Origin: Streptomyces venezuelae
Lineage (GTDB): Bacteria > Actinomycetota > Actinomycetes > Streptomycetales > Streptomycetaceae
Reading direction: 5' to 3'
Assembly: GCF_008642355.1 (NCBI RefSeq)
Contig: NZ_CP029193.1
Span: forward strand, 248,001-312,000
Length of the DNA stretch: 64,000 nt
In this document: piece after piece, positions 51,192-59,965 of the stretch
Numbering within the stretch: position 1 is the first letter of the stretch
Layout: every line of letters begins with the position of its first letter
Notes under the pieces: generated by a model
What the model was told of the DNA's origin: nothing
Databases searched by the model: none
What the model saw: the letters and a program-made list of their open reading frames with translations, nothing else
Program-made: the position numbers and the translations under genes

Positions 51192-52499
51192 TCAGGCGGT
51201 CTCCGTCGCCGACTCGGGTGTGCCCGACGCCGCCGTACGGGACGACGCCTCCGGCGACTCCGCCCGCACGATCCCCGTCAGCGTCCCGCTCAGCGCCACG
51301 CACACCACGCCCGCGCCGACGGACAGGCATACCTCGGCCACCCCGAACCCGGCGGCGGCCGCGGTGACGGCGGCGGCTCCGAGAGGGCCGAGCGAGTAGT
51401 GGGTGGTCCAGAACGCGGCGGTGACCCGGCCCAGCAGATGCCCCGGAGTCACCTCCTGTCGCAGCGACATGGAGCAGATCCCGGCGACGCCGGTGGCCAG
51501 CAGCATCGTCGCCGAGAGCGCACCGATCACCGGCACGCTCCCGGTCAGTCCGAGGCAGGCGACGGCGATGCCGGCGAGCGCGACGGCGCCGGCCCAACTC
51601 GTCCCGAAGCCGAGGCGCTTGCGCACTCGGGTGACCAGGAACGAGGCGAGGAACGTACCGATCGTGCCCGCGCTCAGCACATAGCCCACCGTGCCGTCGC
51701 CGTGCCCGAGGTCCTCCTTGATCCGGAAGATGAGGACGTCGGTCATGCCGTGCGTGAGGAAGATGAACAGGGACAGCAGCACGGTCAGCGGGCGCAGCAC
51801 GGGGTGCGCCCACAGGAAGCGGAATCCCGCGAGGAACTCGCCGCGCACACCGCCGCGTTCGGCGCCCCGCTCCCGCTCCGCCCCCTTGTCCCCGATCGGC
51901 CGCGGGGTGGGCCGCAGCTTGACGAGGAGGAGCCCCGCTGCCGACACGGCGAACGTCGCGGCGTCGATCCCGATGGCGACCACGGGCCCGAACGCCGCCG
52001 CGACGAGGCCCGCGAGGGTGGGCCCACCGACCGTCGCCACCGCGTAGGAGCCGTACAGGTGGGCGTTGGCCTTGATGATCTGGCCGGGCTCGACGATGGC
52101 GGGCACCACGGTCACGTACGTCACCTGGAAGAGCATCGCGAAGCCGCCGGTGAGCGGCACGACCGTATAGATGAGCCACATCGGGGTCGCGTGGAGCCAG
52201 ACCAGCGGGATCAGCGCGTACAGCAGGCAGCGCGCCATGTCGGCGAGCATGAGGAGCCTGCGCCGGTCGAACCGGTCGGCGATCACACCGGCGAAGAGTC
52301 CGGTGACGATCGACGCGACGCCCGTCAGGCCGGTGACCAGACCCATCTGTACGACCGAGCCGGTGCTGTGCAGCACGAGCAGAGGGATGGCCACGAAGGA
52401 GAACGAGTCGCCGAGGGCGGAGAGCGTCTGGATGACGAGGAAGGTCCGGTAGTTGCGGTTGCGCCACAGCGAGGTGTTCGGCGGCGCCGGTTCGGTCAC
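51192..52499 (-). CDS. MFS transporter (enterobactin-exporter/DHA3-like)
   Basis: A 435-residue protein with 12 predicted helices. It begins 'TSLWRNRNYRTFLVIQTLSALGDSFSFVAIPLL' and has the MFS loop motif GVIADRFDRRRLL between helices 2 and 3, as in EntS-type exporters. The GTG start (52499) overlaps by four bases the stop of an upstream luciferase-like remnant (52496), so translation is probably coupled. Substrate unknown. Confidence 0.9.
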   Translation of the reverse strand: MTEPAPPNTSLWRNRNYRTFLVIQTLSALGDSFSFVAIPLLVLHSTGSVVQMGLVTGLTGVASIVTGLFAGVIADRFDRRRLLMLADMARCLLYALIPLVWLHATPMWLIYTVVPLTGGFAMLFQVTYVTVVPAIVEPGQIIKANAHLYGSYAVATVGGPTLAGLVAAAFGPVVAIGIDAATFAVSAAGLLLVKLRPTPRPIGDKGAERERGAERGGVRGEFLAGFRFLWAHPVLRPLTVLLSLFIFLTHGMTDVLIFRIKEDLGHGDGTVGYVLSAGTIGTFLASFLVTRVRKRLGFGTSWAGAVALAGIAVACLGLTGSVPVIGALSATMLLATGVAGICSMSLRQEVTPGHLLGRVTAAFWTTHYSLGPLGAAAVTAAAAGFGVAEVCLSVGAGVVCVALSGTLTGIVRAESPEASSRTAASGTPESATETA

Positions 52500-52834
52500 C
52501 GCTGCCCGCCAGCGCGTTCCGCGACCCCCGTACGTCCCGCGGCCGGCGCCTCGGTGACCGCCTGGCGGCCCGCCTCCCGGAACACCCGCTCGTTCGCGTC
52601 GACTTCGTGCACCCAGGCACGGTGCACCCGCACCGCACGTGCTGCCTGGGCCGCTAGTTCGTACCGGGTGCGCCAGTCGGCGTCGGGGAAGCCGAGGACG
52701 AGCCGGGCAACGCCGACGCGGGCGAACTCGACGATCCTCTCGGCAGCCCGCTCGGGTGTGCCGTCGACCGGCATCGCGGAGGCCCGTTCGGCGTCGATGC
52801 CGTAGCGGCGCAGCACCGCCGGGACGGGCGGCTC
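52496..52834 (-). pseudogene. C-terminal remnant of a luciferase-like monooxygenase
   Basis: About 110 codons. The stretch 'DGTPERAAERIVEFARVGVARLVLGFPDADWRTRYELAAQ' is the usual C-terminal end of F420- or FMN-dependent luciferase-like oxidoreductases (Glu-rich helix followed by a beta strand). The rest of the barrel, with the cofactor-binding residues, is missing: upstream sequence in the same frame is Arg/Ala-rich and unrelated. Its stop overlaps the transporter start (GTGA). It is probably a decayed gene whose end survives through coupling. Confidence 0.6.
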
Positions 52835-53396
52835 GTGGGCGTCGCCGTCCCGTCCGCTCTCGTGGCGCCCGGAACGCGCGCACGCGGTCGCCGCGGCGAA
52901 CTCCCCCGCCTGCCTCTGCCCTTCCGCGTGCGCCGCGGGCGGGAACGCCCCCAAGCCGATGGCCACTGCCCCCCCGTCCCGGTCCAGGGGGTGAACGTTA
53001 GCGCGAGTTGCCTTTTCGTGAAAAGTGTGAGCACAGCAACCATCCCATCGGGCCTGCCATTGCTCACAGCCGAAGCAGAAATGCAAGTGGAATCCATAAA
53101 GCCGTCGAAAGTCGGTGGCCTAGGAAAGCGAGCGAAAAGTCAAGTCGGTCGACAGGTCTGCCAAAATTCGTTTTTCACGGCCCCGACCAGCGGTTTCTGG
53201 ATGTTAGTGTTTTTACTCGTCCCGAGCCGGGCCGCATTTGCATCGGTGCACCGCTCGGATTGCGCTGCGGCGCACCGCCCTCTCGTGGCGGCCGCCGTCG
53301 CCCCTCACACCGGAATGGAAGGGGGCCTTCCAGGTCTGATTCCCGTTCCGGCGGAATGTGTCCGTGTCGTCCACGTATCTGCCCTGGAGCTCTTTC
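52835..53396. other. Gap of 562 bases, partly AT-rich, upstream of both transporters
   Basis: No supported gene. 52985-53240 has lower GC than the flanks. It contains an inverted pair CTTTTC-GT-GAAAAG (53012-53025) and the octamer AAGTCGGT twice (53109-53116 and 53142-53149, period 33). These may be regulator sites for the divergent transporters. The mixed composition and the luciferase-like remnant at the left edge suggest a rearrangement scar. Confidence 0.35.
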
Positions 53397-54926
53397 ATGT
53401 CTGCTGACAGCACGGCTGTCACCACACCCTCGCCCGCGGACACCACCGCGTCGCCCGGCGGCGGCCGGCACCTCGGCCTGGCCCTGTTCGTCATCGCCGC
53501 GGCCCAGCTCATGGTGGTGCTCGACGGCACCATCACCAACATCGCGCTGCCCAGCATCCAGACCGCGCTCGACGTGTCCGACGCGAACCTGGCCTGGATC
53601 GTCAACTCCTACGCGCTGGCCTTCGGCGGGCTGCTGCTGCTCGGCGGCCGGGCCGGGGACCTCTTCGGCCGCAGGCTGATGTTCCAGGTGGGCATCGCCG
53701 TGTTCACGCTGGCCTCACTGCTCGGCGGGCTCGCCCCGAACGAGGGCCTGCTCATCGGCGCGCGTGTCCTCCAGGGCGTCGGCGCGGCGTTCGCCGCGCC
53801 CAGCGCGCTCTCCCTGATCGCCACGACGTTCCCCGAGGGCAAGCCGCGCAACAAGGCGATGGGCGTCTATGCCGCCATGGCGGGCATCGGCGCCACCGTC
53901 GGCCTGCTGCTCGGCGGCGTCCTCACCGACGCCCTGGACTGGCGGTGGGTGTTCTTCGTGAACATCCCCATCGGCCTGGCCGTTCTCGCCGGGACGAAGA
54001 CACTCGTCGAGGCGGAGCGCCATCCCGGCCGGCTCGACCTGCCGGGCACCGTCACCGGCACGGGGGGCCTGATCACCCTCGTCTACGGCATCACGCGCGG
54101 CGGCGAGCACGGCTGGACCGACAGCCTGACGCTGTCCTGTTTCGCCGTCGCCGCCGTGCTGCTCGCGGCCTTCCTCGCCGTCCAGAGCCGCACCACGAAC
54201 CCGATGATGCCGCTGCGGCTCTTCAGGGACCGCAACCGCTCCGGGTCGTTCGCCACGATGCTGTTCATCGGCGCAGGCATGATCGCCACCTTCTACTTCC
54301 TCACCCTCTACATGCAGCTGATCCTCGGCTACAGCGCGGTCAAGACCGGCTTCGCCAACCTGCCGTTCAGCCTGGGCATGGGGGTCGCCGCCGCGCTCAG
54401 CGCCAAGCTGGTCACACGTCTCGCACCGCGCGCGATCGCCGGGCCCGGTCTGCTCGTGGCGGCGGGCGGCATGTTCTGGTTCGCCACGCTGACCCCGGAC
54501 TCCTCGTACACCGGGCACCTGATGCCCGCGATGTTCGTCACCGCGCTCGGCCTCGGCATGGGCTTCGTCCCGATGACGCTGGGCGCGGTCAGCGGTGTCG
54601 AGCACCAGGACACGGGCATCGCCTCCGCACTCCTGAACACCGCCCAGCAGATCGGCGGCGCGCTCGGCCTCGCCGTCCTCGCGACCGTCTCCACCTCGGC
54701 GGCCGACGACCGGCTGCCCGACGCGGCCGCCTCGCTGTACCGGGGCCTGGCCATGAAGGACCACGGCCTGGTGGCCAGGGCGGCGGACGCCCTGACCCAC
54801 GGCTACACGCTGGCGTTCGTCGGCGCCGGCGTCATGTTCCTCGCCGGTCTCGCCGTGACCGCCCTCGCCATCAACGCCGGCAAGCAGGAGACGGCGGAGG
54901 GCGCGGCGCCGGTCCACATGGGCTGA
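53397..54926 (+). CDS. DHA2-family MFS drug exporter (EmrB/QacA type)
   Basis: A 509-residue 14-helix proton antiporter. Motif D1 in helix 1 (QLMVVLDGTITNIALPSIQ), motif A in GGRAGDLFGRRLMF and motif C in helix 5 (GPAIGPLLGG-like GIGATVGLLLGGVL) are all visible. Such pumps export antibiotics or biocides. GGAG lies a few bases before the ATG at 53397. No regulator is adjacent. The N-terminal ~30 residues are Ser/Thr/Pro-rich and cytoplasmic. Confidence 0.94.
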   Translation: MSADSTAVTTPSPADTTASPGGGRHLGLALFVIAAAQLMVVLDGTITNIALPSIQTALDVSDANLAWIVNSYALAFGGLLLLGGRAGDLFGRRLMFQVGIAVFTLASLLGGLAPNEGLLIGARVLQGVGAAFAAPSALSLIATTFPEGKPRNKAMGVYAAMAGIGATVGLLLGGVLTDALDWRWVFFVNIPIGLAVLAGTKTLVEAERHPGRLDLPGTVTGTGGLITLVYGITRGGEHGWTDSLTLSCFAVAAVLLAAFLAVQSRTTNPMMPLRLFRDRNRSGSFATMLFIGAGMIATFYFLTLYMQLILGYSAVKTGFANLPFSLGMGVAAALSAKLVTRLAPRAIAGPGLLVAAGGMFWFATLTPDSSYTGHLMPAMFVTALGLGMGFVPMTLGAVSGVEHQDTGIASALLNTAQQIGGALGLAVLATVSTSAADDRLPDAAASLYRGLAMKDHGLVARAADALTHGYTLAFVGAGVMFLAGLAVTALAINAGKQETAEGAAPVHMG

Positions 54927-54955
54927 GACCCCGTCCGCAGCGGCCGGGTCCGGCT

Positions 54956-57019
54956 CTACGGCTTCCAGTCCCCGAGCCAGTCGGCGGTCTCCTGGCTCGT
55001 GGCCTGGGCGTCCGTCAGGTGCGGGCGGTCACCCCTGGGGCCGCCCGCACCCGGTCCGCTGTTGCGGTACTCGGCGAAGCGGTCGTCCTTCCAGGAGAAG
55101 CCGCCCATGTCCGTCCAGGGGCCCGGTTTGATCGCGGCACTGAGCACGGTGTCGCGGACTGTGGTCTGCGGGTCGAGGGTCGCGTCGCCGCCCGCGTGCC
55201 AGGGGCGGCCGAGGTGGAAGCTCCGCGCGGCCACGTCGCCGTTGACCGTGCAGCGGGTGATGAGGAACCCCTTGCGCCCCGCCGCCGTGCTGGGAGCGGT
55301 GACGTAACCGGCCGACGTGCCGTCCCAGCGCTTCTTCAGGGTGAGGACCGACTTGTCGATGACCGCGGTCGCGCGGCCGAAGACGAAGTCGGTGTTGCCG
55401 ATGACGTAGGAGTTGGTCAGGTGGACGCGGCCCGGCCTGTCCTTGCCCGCCGTGTCGAGGAGCAGGGTGTCCTGGTCGCCGCTGACGATGAGCGAGTCGA
55501 GGCGGACCCGGTCGGCGGCGGTGCGCAGCGCCACCGCCTGGTGCCCGTCCAGCTTCTGGTTCCGTGCCTCGTCGAAGTCGTTGGAGACGGTGAGGTTGCG
55601 GGCCGTGAAGTCGTCGGCCTCGACGGCGAAAGTGGCGCTGCCGCCCGTGCCGTACGTTCCCGAACCGTCCGGCTTCGGCGTCCCCGCGGCGTTGTTGAAG
55701 ACGATGACGGTGTCCTTGCGGCTGCTGCCCGTGCCCTCGACCGTGACGTGCGGCTTGTTCGCCGGGACCTCGACCGTCTCGCGGTAGGTGCCGGGCGCGA
55801 CACGGATCACGGCGCGTGAGGTGTTGCCCGCGGGTACGGCGTCGACGGCCTTCTGCACGCTCGTGTAGCGGCCGCTGCCGTCCTTGGCGACGGTGAGGAC
55901 GCGGCCGGCGGCGCGGGCACCGGCCGCCGCGCCGAGCGAACTCCTCGGTCCCGCACCGGACTTGAGGAGCGCGGGGACGTCGGCTGCTCTGTCGAGGGCG
56001 TACTTGTAGTACGTCTTGGGGTCGAAGGCCGTGCCGCCGCTCTCGTTGCGGCCGCTCGTCCCGGAGAACACGTTGCCGCGCCGCACGAGCGCCGCGGAGC
56101 TGTCCTTGACGACCGGGTTGTTGACGCCCTTGAAGTAGCTGTTCTCCAGGACCATCTTCGTCCGGCCGCGTGCGTAGCTGCCGTAGGACGAGGTGATGCG
56201 GGTGCCCGCGTCGTCCTGGAGGTAGTTGTTGTAGAGGTGCGCGTGGGCGACGTTGTCCGTGGAAGGGTTGCGCTGCTCGGTCTCGCGGAACCAGTTGTGG
56301 TGGATCGTGAGGTCGGCGGTGGCGTTCTCGGTCCAGCCGATCCCGAACGTCTTGTTGTTGTCGCTCAGCCTGTTCCAGGACACCGTCACGTGGGTGGTGT
56401 CCTTGCGGCTGTCGATGAGGCCGTCGGCCATGTGCCGCAGGTCGTTGTGGTCGATCCACACGTGGTGCGCGCCGTCCATCTGGATGGCGTCCCAGTCGTG
56501 CTCCTTGTCGTTCCAGGTGCCCCGGTACGCGTCCCGGATCGTCAGGTTGCGGATGATCACGTTGTGCACGCCGCGGCCGAGGAAGAAGCCTCCCCCGACG
56601 ATGTGCCCGGCCGTGCCCGCGCCCACGATCGTCTTGTCCGAGGCGACCTTGATCTCCTTGCCCTTGGGGTCCACGGCGATGGTCCCGGCCACGACGATCA
56701 CGTACGGCTCCCGGGCGGTCGCGTACTTCTCCAGGTCGGCGAGGGTCCGCACGGTGACGGTCTTCCCGTCCCGTCCGCCGTACGTCCCCTTCTGCCCCTG
56801 GGCGTGGACCGACGCGAAGCCGTCGGCGGCGTCGTCGGCCCAGGCCGGCGCGGCGGCGGGTGCCGGCGCGGCCGCCGCGCGGGGCTCCGCGTCCTCACCG
56901 AACGCCCCGAAAGCCGTCCCGTACACCAGGGCTCCCGCGGCGGCGACGGCCAGCGGGGCGCCGGTCACCAGAGCCGTCCTCCTTCTGCGGTGCCGCGGCT
57001 TGCCGTGGAGTTCTCTCAT
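54956..57019 (-). CDS. Secreted bifunctional pectate lyase (PL1) - pectin methylesterase (CE8)
   Basis: A 687-residue fusion. After an Arg-rich start and a signal peptide (ending about AAAGALVYG), a PL1 beta-helix occupies residues about 65-355: 'VRTLADLEKYATAREPYVIVVAGTI', 'HVWIDHNDLRHMADGLID', calcium and catalytic stretch 'RNPSTDNVAHAHLYNNYL'. A CE8 domain follows from about 374 ('LTVAKDGSGRYTSVQKAV') with Gln494, Asp515-Gln-Asp517, Asp544 (GNTDFVFG) and Arg605 (LGRPW). The enzyme would demethylate pectin and cut the exposed polygalacturonate. GGAAG precedes the ATG at 57019. Confidence 0.94.
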   Translation of the reverse strand: MRELHGKPRHRRRRTALVTGAPLAVAAAGALVYGTAFGAFGEDAEPRAAAAPAPAAAPAWADDAADGFASVHAQGQKGTYGGRDGKTVTVRTLADLEKYATAREPYVIVVAGTIAVDPKGKEIKVASDKTIVGAGTAGHIVGGGFFLGRGVHNVIIRNLTIRDAYRGTWNDKEHDWDAIQMDGAHHVWIDHNDLRHMADGLIDSRKDTTHVTVSWNRLSDNNKTFGIGWTENATADLTIHHNWFRETEQRNPSTDNVAHAHLYNNYLQDDAGTRITSSYGSYARGRTKMVLENSYFKGVNNPVVKDSSAALVRRGNVFSGTSGRNESGGTAFDPKTYYKYALDRAADVPALLKSGAGPRSSLGAAAGARAAGRVLTVAKDGSGRYTSVQKAVDAVPAGNTSRAVIRVAPGTYRETVEVPANKPHVTVEGTGSSRKDTVIVFNNAAGTPKPDGSGTYGTGGSATFAVEADDFTARNLTVSNDFDEARNQKLDGHQAVALRTAADRVRLDSLIVSGDQDTLLLDTAGKDRPGRVHLTNSYVIGNTDFVFGRATAVIDKSVLTLKKRWDGTSAGYVTAPSTAAGRKGFLITRCTVNGDVAARSFHLGRPWHAGGDATLDPQTTVRDTVLSAAIKPGPWTDMGGFSWKDDRFAEYRNSGPGAGGPRGDRPHLTDAQATSQETADWLGDWKP

Positions 57020-57139
57020 GCGTCGCTTCCCATCTGTACGGACGTGGGGGGGAAGGCCCGTGTCCGGTGGACCGGGCCGCTGATCAGTCGTCGCCGAGGG
57101 CAGAGAAGGTTGCCCGCCGATAAAATTCTTTCCGCGAGG

Positions 57140-57166
57140 TGTCGAGAACGTGTCGCGTGCGCCGAC
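57140..57166 (+). promoter_or_regulatory. ECF42-type promoter
   Basis: TGTCGA (57140-57145), 17 bases, then CGAC (57163-57166, in CGACGTC). This fits the reported ECF42 target pattern (TGTCGA with CGA/TC at -10). It lies 54 bases upstream of the YciI start, ahead of the ECF42 gene itself, so the pair probably regulates itself. Confidence 0.7.
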
Positions 57167-57220
57167 GTCCCCTGTGAGAGTCGCCCGCAAGGGGTGACCG
57201 CACAGCCGAGGAGCGAAGTC

Positions 57221-57637
57221 ATGAAGTATCTGGTGATGGTCCAGGGCTCGCAGGCCGACTACGAAGCGATGTCCGGCAAACCGTCCGCGGACAGCCCGGC
57301 CTGGAGCGAGAAGGAACTGCAGGCGATGTTCGCCTTCATGAGCGAGCTCAACAACGACCTCGCCGAGTCCGGTGAGCTCGTCGACGGCCAGGGACTCACG
57401 GAGCCGGCGCAGACCCGGTTCGTCAGCCGGGACAAGGACGGCCGCCCGGTCATCACGGACGGGCCCTACGGCGAGACGAAGGAGGTGCTCGCCGGGTACT
57501 GGGTGCTCGACTGCGAGAGCCTGGAGCGCGTCACCGAGATCGCCCTGCGCATCAGCGAGTGCCCCTCCCCGGAGGGCGTGGTCGACCCGCCCGTGGTGAT
57601 CCGCCCCCTCCAGGACGCGTCGGGGGGCGAGGTCTGA
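57221..57637 (+). CDS. YciI-like DGPF-domain protein, partner of the ECF42 sigma factor
   Basis: A 138-residue protein starting MKYLVMVQGSQ, with the 'DGPYGETKEVLAGYWVLD' strand that gives the DGPF name and an alpha-beta ferredoxin-like fold. DGPF proteins are encoded next to ECF42 factors almost universally and are thought to influence them. GAGGAG precedes the ATG. It is 37 bases before the sigma gene. Confidence 0.92.
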   Translation: MKYLVMVQGSQADYEAMSGKPSADSPAWSEKELQAMFAFMSELNNDLAESGELVDGQGLTEPAQTRFVSRDKDGRPVITDGPYGETKEVLAGYWVLDCESLERVTEIALRISECPSPEGVVDPPVVIRPLQDASGGEV

Positions 57638-57674
57638 GACGCGCGGAGCACCCGGTGAGACGTACGAGCACGCC

Positions 57675-58907
57675 GTGAGGCCCACGACCGGGACCGAGGA
57701 CCTGCTGCGCCTGCACGCGCCGCAGGTCCTCGGCGCGCTCGTCCGCCGGTACGGACACTTCGGCGCCGCCGAGGACGCCGTACAGGAAGCGCTCCTCGCG
57801 GCGGCGCGACAGTGGCCCGACCAGGGCCTGCCGGAGAACCCGCGCGGCTGGCTGATCAAGGTCGCCTCGCGCCGTCTCATGGACCAGCTGCGCGCCGACG
57901 AGGCGCGGCGGCGGCGCGAGGAGGACGCGGCGCGGCTGACGCCCCGGGACGCGTTCACCGCTCCCCCGCCGGGCGAGAGCCGCGCCCCCGCGGACGACGA
58001 CACGCTCACGCTGCTGTTCCTGTGCTGCCGCCCCGAGCTGAGCCCGGCGGCGCAGGTCGCCCTGACACTGCGCGCCGTCGGCGGCCTGACCACGGCCGAG
58101 ATCGCCCGCGCCCACCTGGTGCCCGAGGCGACGATGGCGCAGCGGATCAGCCGCGCCAAGGCGAAGATCAAGGGGGCGCCCTTCCGGCAGCCGGGCCCCG
58201 CGGACCGCGACGCGCGGCTCGCCGTCGTCCTCCAGGTGCTCTACCTGATCTTCAACGAGGGCTATACGGCCACCTCCGGCGACGCCCTGCGCCGAGCGGA
58301 CCTCGCCCGCGAGGCGATCCGTCTGACGCGCGCGGTACGCCGCCTCCTGCCCCGGGAAGGTCCGGTGACGGGCCTCCTCGCACTGATGCTGCTCACCGAG
58401 GCACGGAGCGCCGCGCGGACCGGCCCGCACGGTGAGCTCATCCCCCTCGACGAGCAGGACCGCACCCGCTGGGACCGGCGGGCGATCGCCGAGGGCACAG
58501 CTCTCGTCGAGGAGGCACTGGCCCAAGGCCCGCCCGGCCCCTACCAGTTGCAGGCGGCCATCGCGGCCCTCCACGACGAGGCGGCCACGCCGGACAGCAC
58601 CGACTGGCCGCAGATCCTCGCCCTGTACGACATTCTCGTACGCCTCACCCCCGAACCCATGGCCGGGCTGGGGCGGACCGTCGCCTACGCGATGGTCCAC
58701 GGGCCGCACGCCGGCCTCGATGAACTGGCGTCGTTCGAGGACGAGTTGCGGGGCCACTACCGCCTCGACGCCGTCCGCGCCCACCTCCTGGAGAAGGCCG
58801 GAGACACCGAACGCGCCCGCGCCGCCTACCGGTCGGCGGCCCGGGGCACGCTCAGCCGCCCCGAGGCCCACTACCTTCAGACACGTGCCGCCAGACTGGC
58901 ACCCTGA
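57675..58907 (+). CDS. ECF42-type RNA polymerase sigma factor with TPR-like C-terminal domain
   Basis: A 410-residue protein. Region 2 (residues about 9-75, 'FGAAEDAVQEALLAAARQWPDQGLPENPRGWLIKVASRRLMD') and region 4 ('LTLRAVGGLTTAEIARAHLVPEATMAQRISRAK') are followed by about 220 residues of helix pairs ('LLALMLLTEARSAAR', 'YQLQAAIAALHDEA', 'RVTPEPMAGLGRTVAYAM' like), the extension that defines ECF42. There is no anti-sigma gene; the partner is the YciI protein upstream. The GTG start is without a strong ribosome site. Its end overlaps the convergent LysR gene by 31 bases. Confidence 0.93.
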   Translation: MRPTTGTEDLLRLHAPQVLGALVRRYGHFGAAEDAVQEALLAAARQWPDQGLPENPRGWLIKVASRRLMDQLRADEARRRREEDAARLTPRDAFTAPPPGESRAPADDDTLTLLFLCCRPELSPAAQVALTLRAVGGLTTAEIARAHLVPEATMAQRISRAKAKIKGAPFRQPGPADRDARLAVVLQVLYLIFNEGYTATSGDALRRADLAREAIRLTRAVRRLLPREGPVTGLLALMLLTEARSAARTGPHGELIPLDEQDRTRWDRRAIAEGTALVEEALAQGPPGPYQLQAAIAALHDEAATPDSTDWPQILALYDILVRLTPEPMAGLGRTVAYAMVHGPHAGLDELASFEDELRGHYRLDAVRAHLLEKAGDTERARAAYRSAARGTLSRPEAHYLQTRAARLAP

Positions 58908-59809
58908 ACCGGCACCCGGCCGGCCGGTGCGCAGTGCCCGGCGACGGTGTCCGCGAAAGCGCGCGCCAGCGGGCTCAGCGCATCCCAGCGGCGCACCGCC
59001 CACCCCACCGGAAGCGGCGGCAGTTCGGGCACCGGAACGAGACGCAGCCCCGGGGGCCCGCACTCGCGCCACCCCGGCAGCAGCGGCACGACGGCCCGGC
59101 CGAGCCCGAGCTCCGCGAGGAGGACGGCGGTGTCCCAGTCGGCGACGCTGGTCACCGTCCGCAGCACCACGTCCAGTTCGCCGAGGCGCGCGTCGAGCCG
59201 GGCGCGGGACGTCGACCCCTCCGGCGGCGTGATGAGCTGCCCCGCGGCCAGTTCGGCGGGCTCGACGCGCGGGCGCACGGCGAGCGGATCGTCGGCGCGG
59301 ACGGCCAGGACCCAGGGCAGTTCCACGACGGGCCGCTGCTCGATGCCGCGCACGGGCTCGCCGACGGTGATCCAGGCGAGGTCGAGGTCGTCGGCGGCCA
59401 GGGCCTCGAAGCAGCTGCGGCTCGAACTCATGGTCTGGAACTCCAGGCCGACGCGCGGGTAGCGGTCCCGGAAGCCGACGACGGCCTCGGTCATGAAGTG
59501 CCGTACGGAGGTGGCGCCGGTGGTGATCCGCACCCTGCCGCCCTCGCCGCGCACCTGCTCCTGGAGGCGGCGCACGGCGAGATCGATACCGCCGATCCCG
59601 TCCGAGGCGGCGGCTTGCAGGATCCGCCCCGCCGCGGTGGGCACGACACCCCGCGCCTGCCGCTCCAGAAGGCTCACGCCGAGCTCCCGCTCCAGACGCC
59701 TGACGTGCTGGCTCACGGCGGACTGCGTACAGGACAGCTCACGGGCGACGGCGCTGAGGCTGCCCGCCCGGCACACGGCGATGAAGACGCGGAGGTCGTC
59801 GAGGGTCAC
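58877..59809 (-). CDS. LysR-family transcriptional regulator
   Basis: A 310-residue regulator with the winged helix-turn-helix at residues 1-60 (VFIAVCRAGSLSAVARELSCTQSAVSQH) and an effector domain of LysR-substrate type ('GRVRITTGATSVRHFMTEAVVGF', 'LDLAWITVGEPVRGIEQRPV'). GTG start. It diverges from the TauE/SafE exporter, which is the probable target. The frame is open far upstream, but family similarity begins here. Confidence 0.88.
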   Translation of the reverse strand: MTLDDLRVFIAVCRAGSLSAVARELSCTQSAVSQHVRRLERELGVSLLERQARGVVPTAAGRILQAAASDGIGGIDLAVRRLQEQVRGEGGRVRITTGATSVRHFMTEAVVGFRDRYPRVGLEFQTMSSSRSCFEALAADDLDLAWITVGEPVRGIEQRPVVELPWVLAVRADDPLAVRPRVEPAELAAGQLITPPEGSTSRARLDARLGELDVVLRTVTSVADWDTAVLLAELGLGRAVVPLLPGWRECGPPGLRLVPVPELPPLPVGWAVRRWDALSPLARAFADTVAGHCAPAGRVPVQGASLAARV

Positions 59810-59965
59810 GGTGGATGAAGGTATCCCTTGGGGGGATGCAAGGAAACCCGAGGATTGACTGGGGTTTTGACCGTGCACCAAGATCGATGACAGCCCGGGC
59901 GGCGACCCGGCGACGGGCGTCGACCCGGGGCCCGGCAACGTCAGGAACATCGGGAAAGGTGCTGA

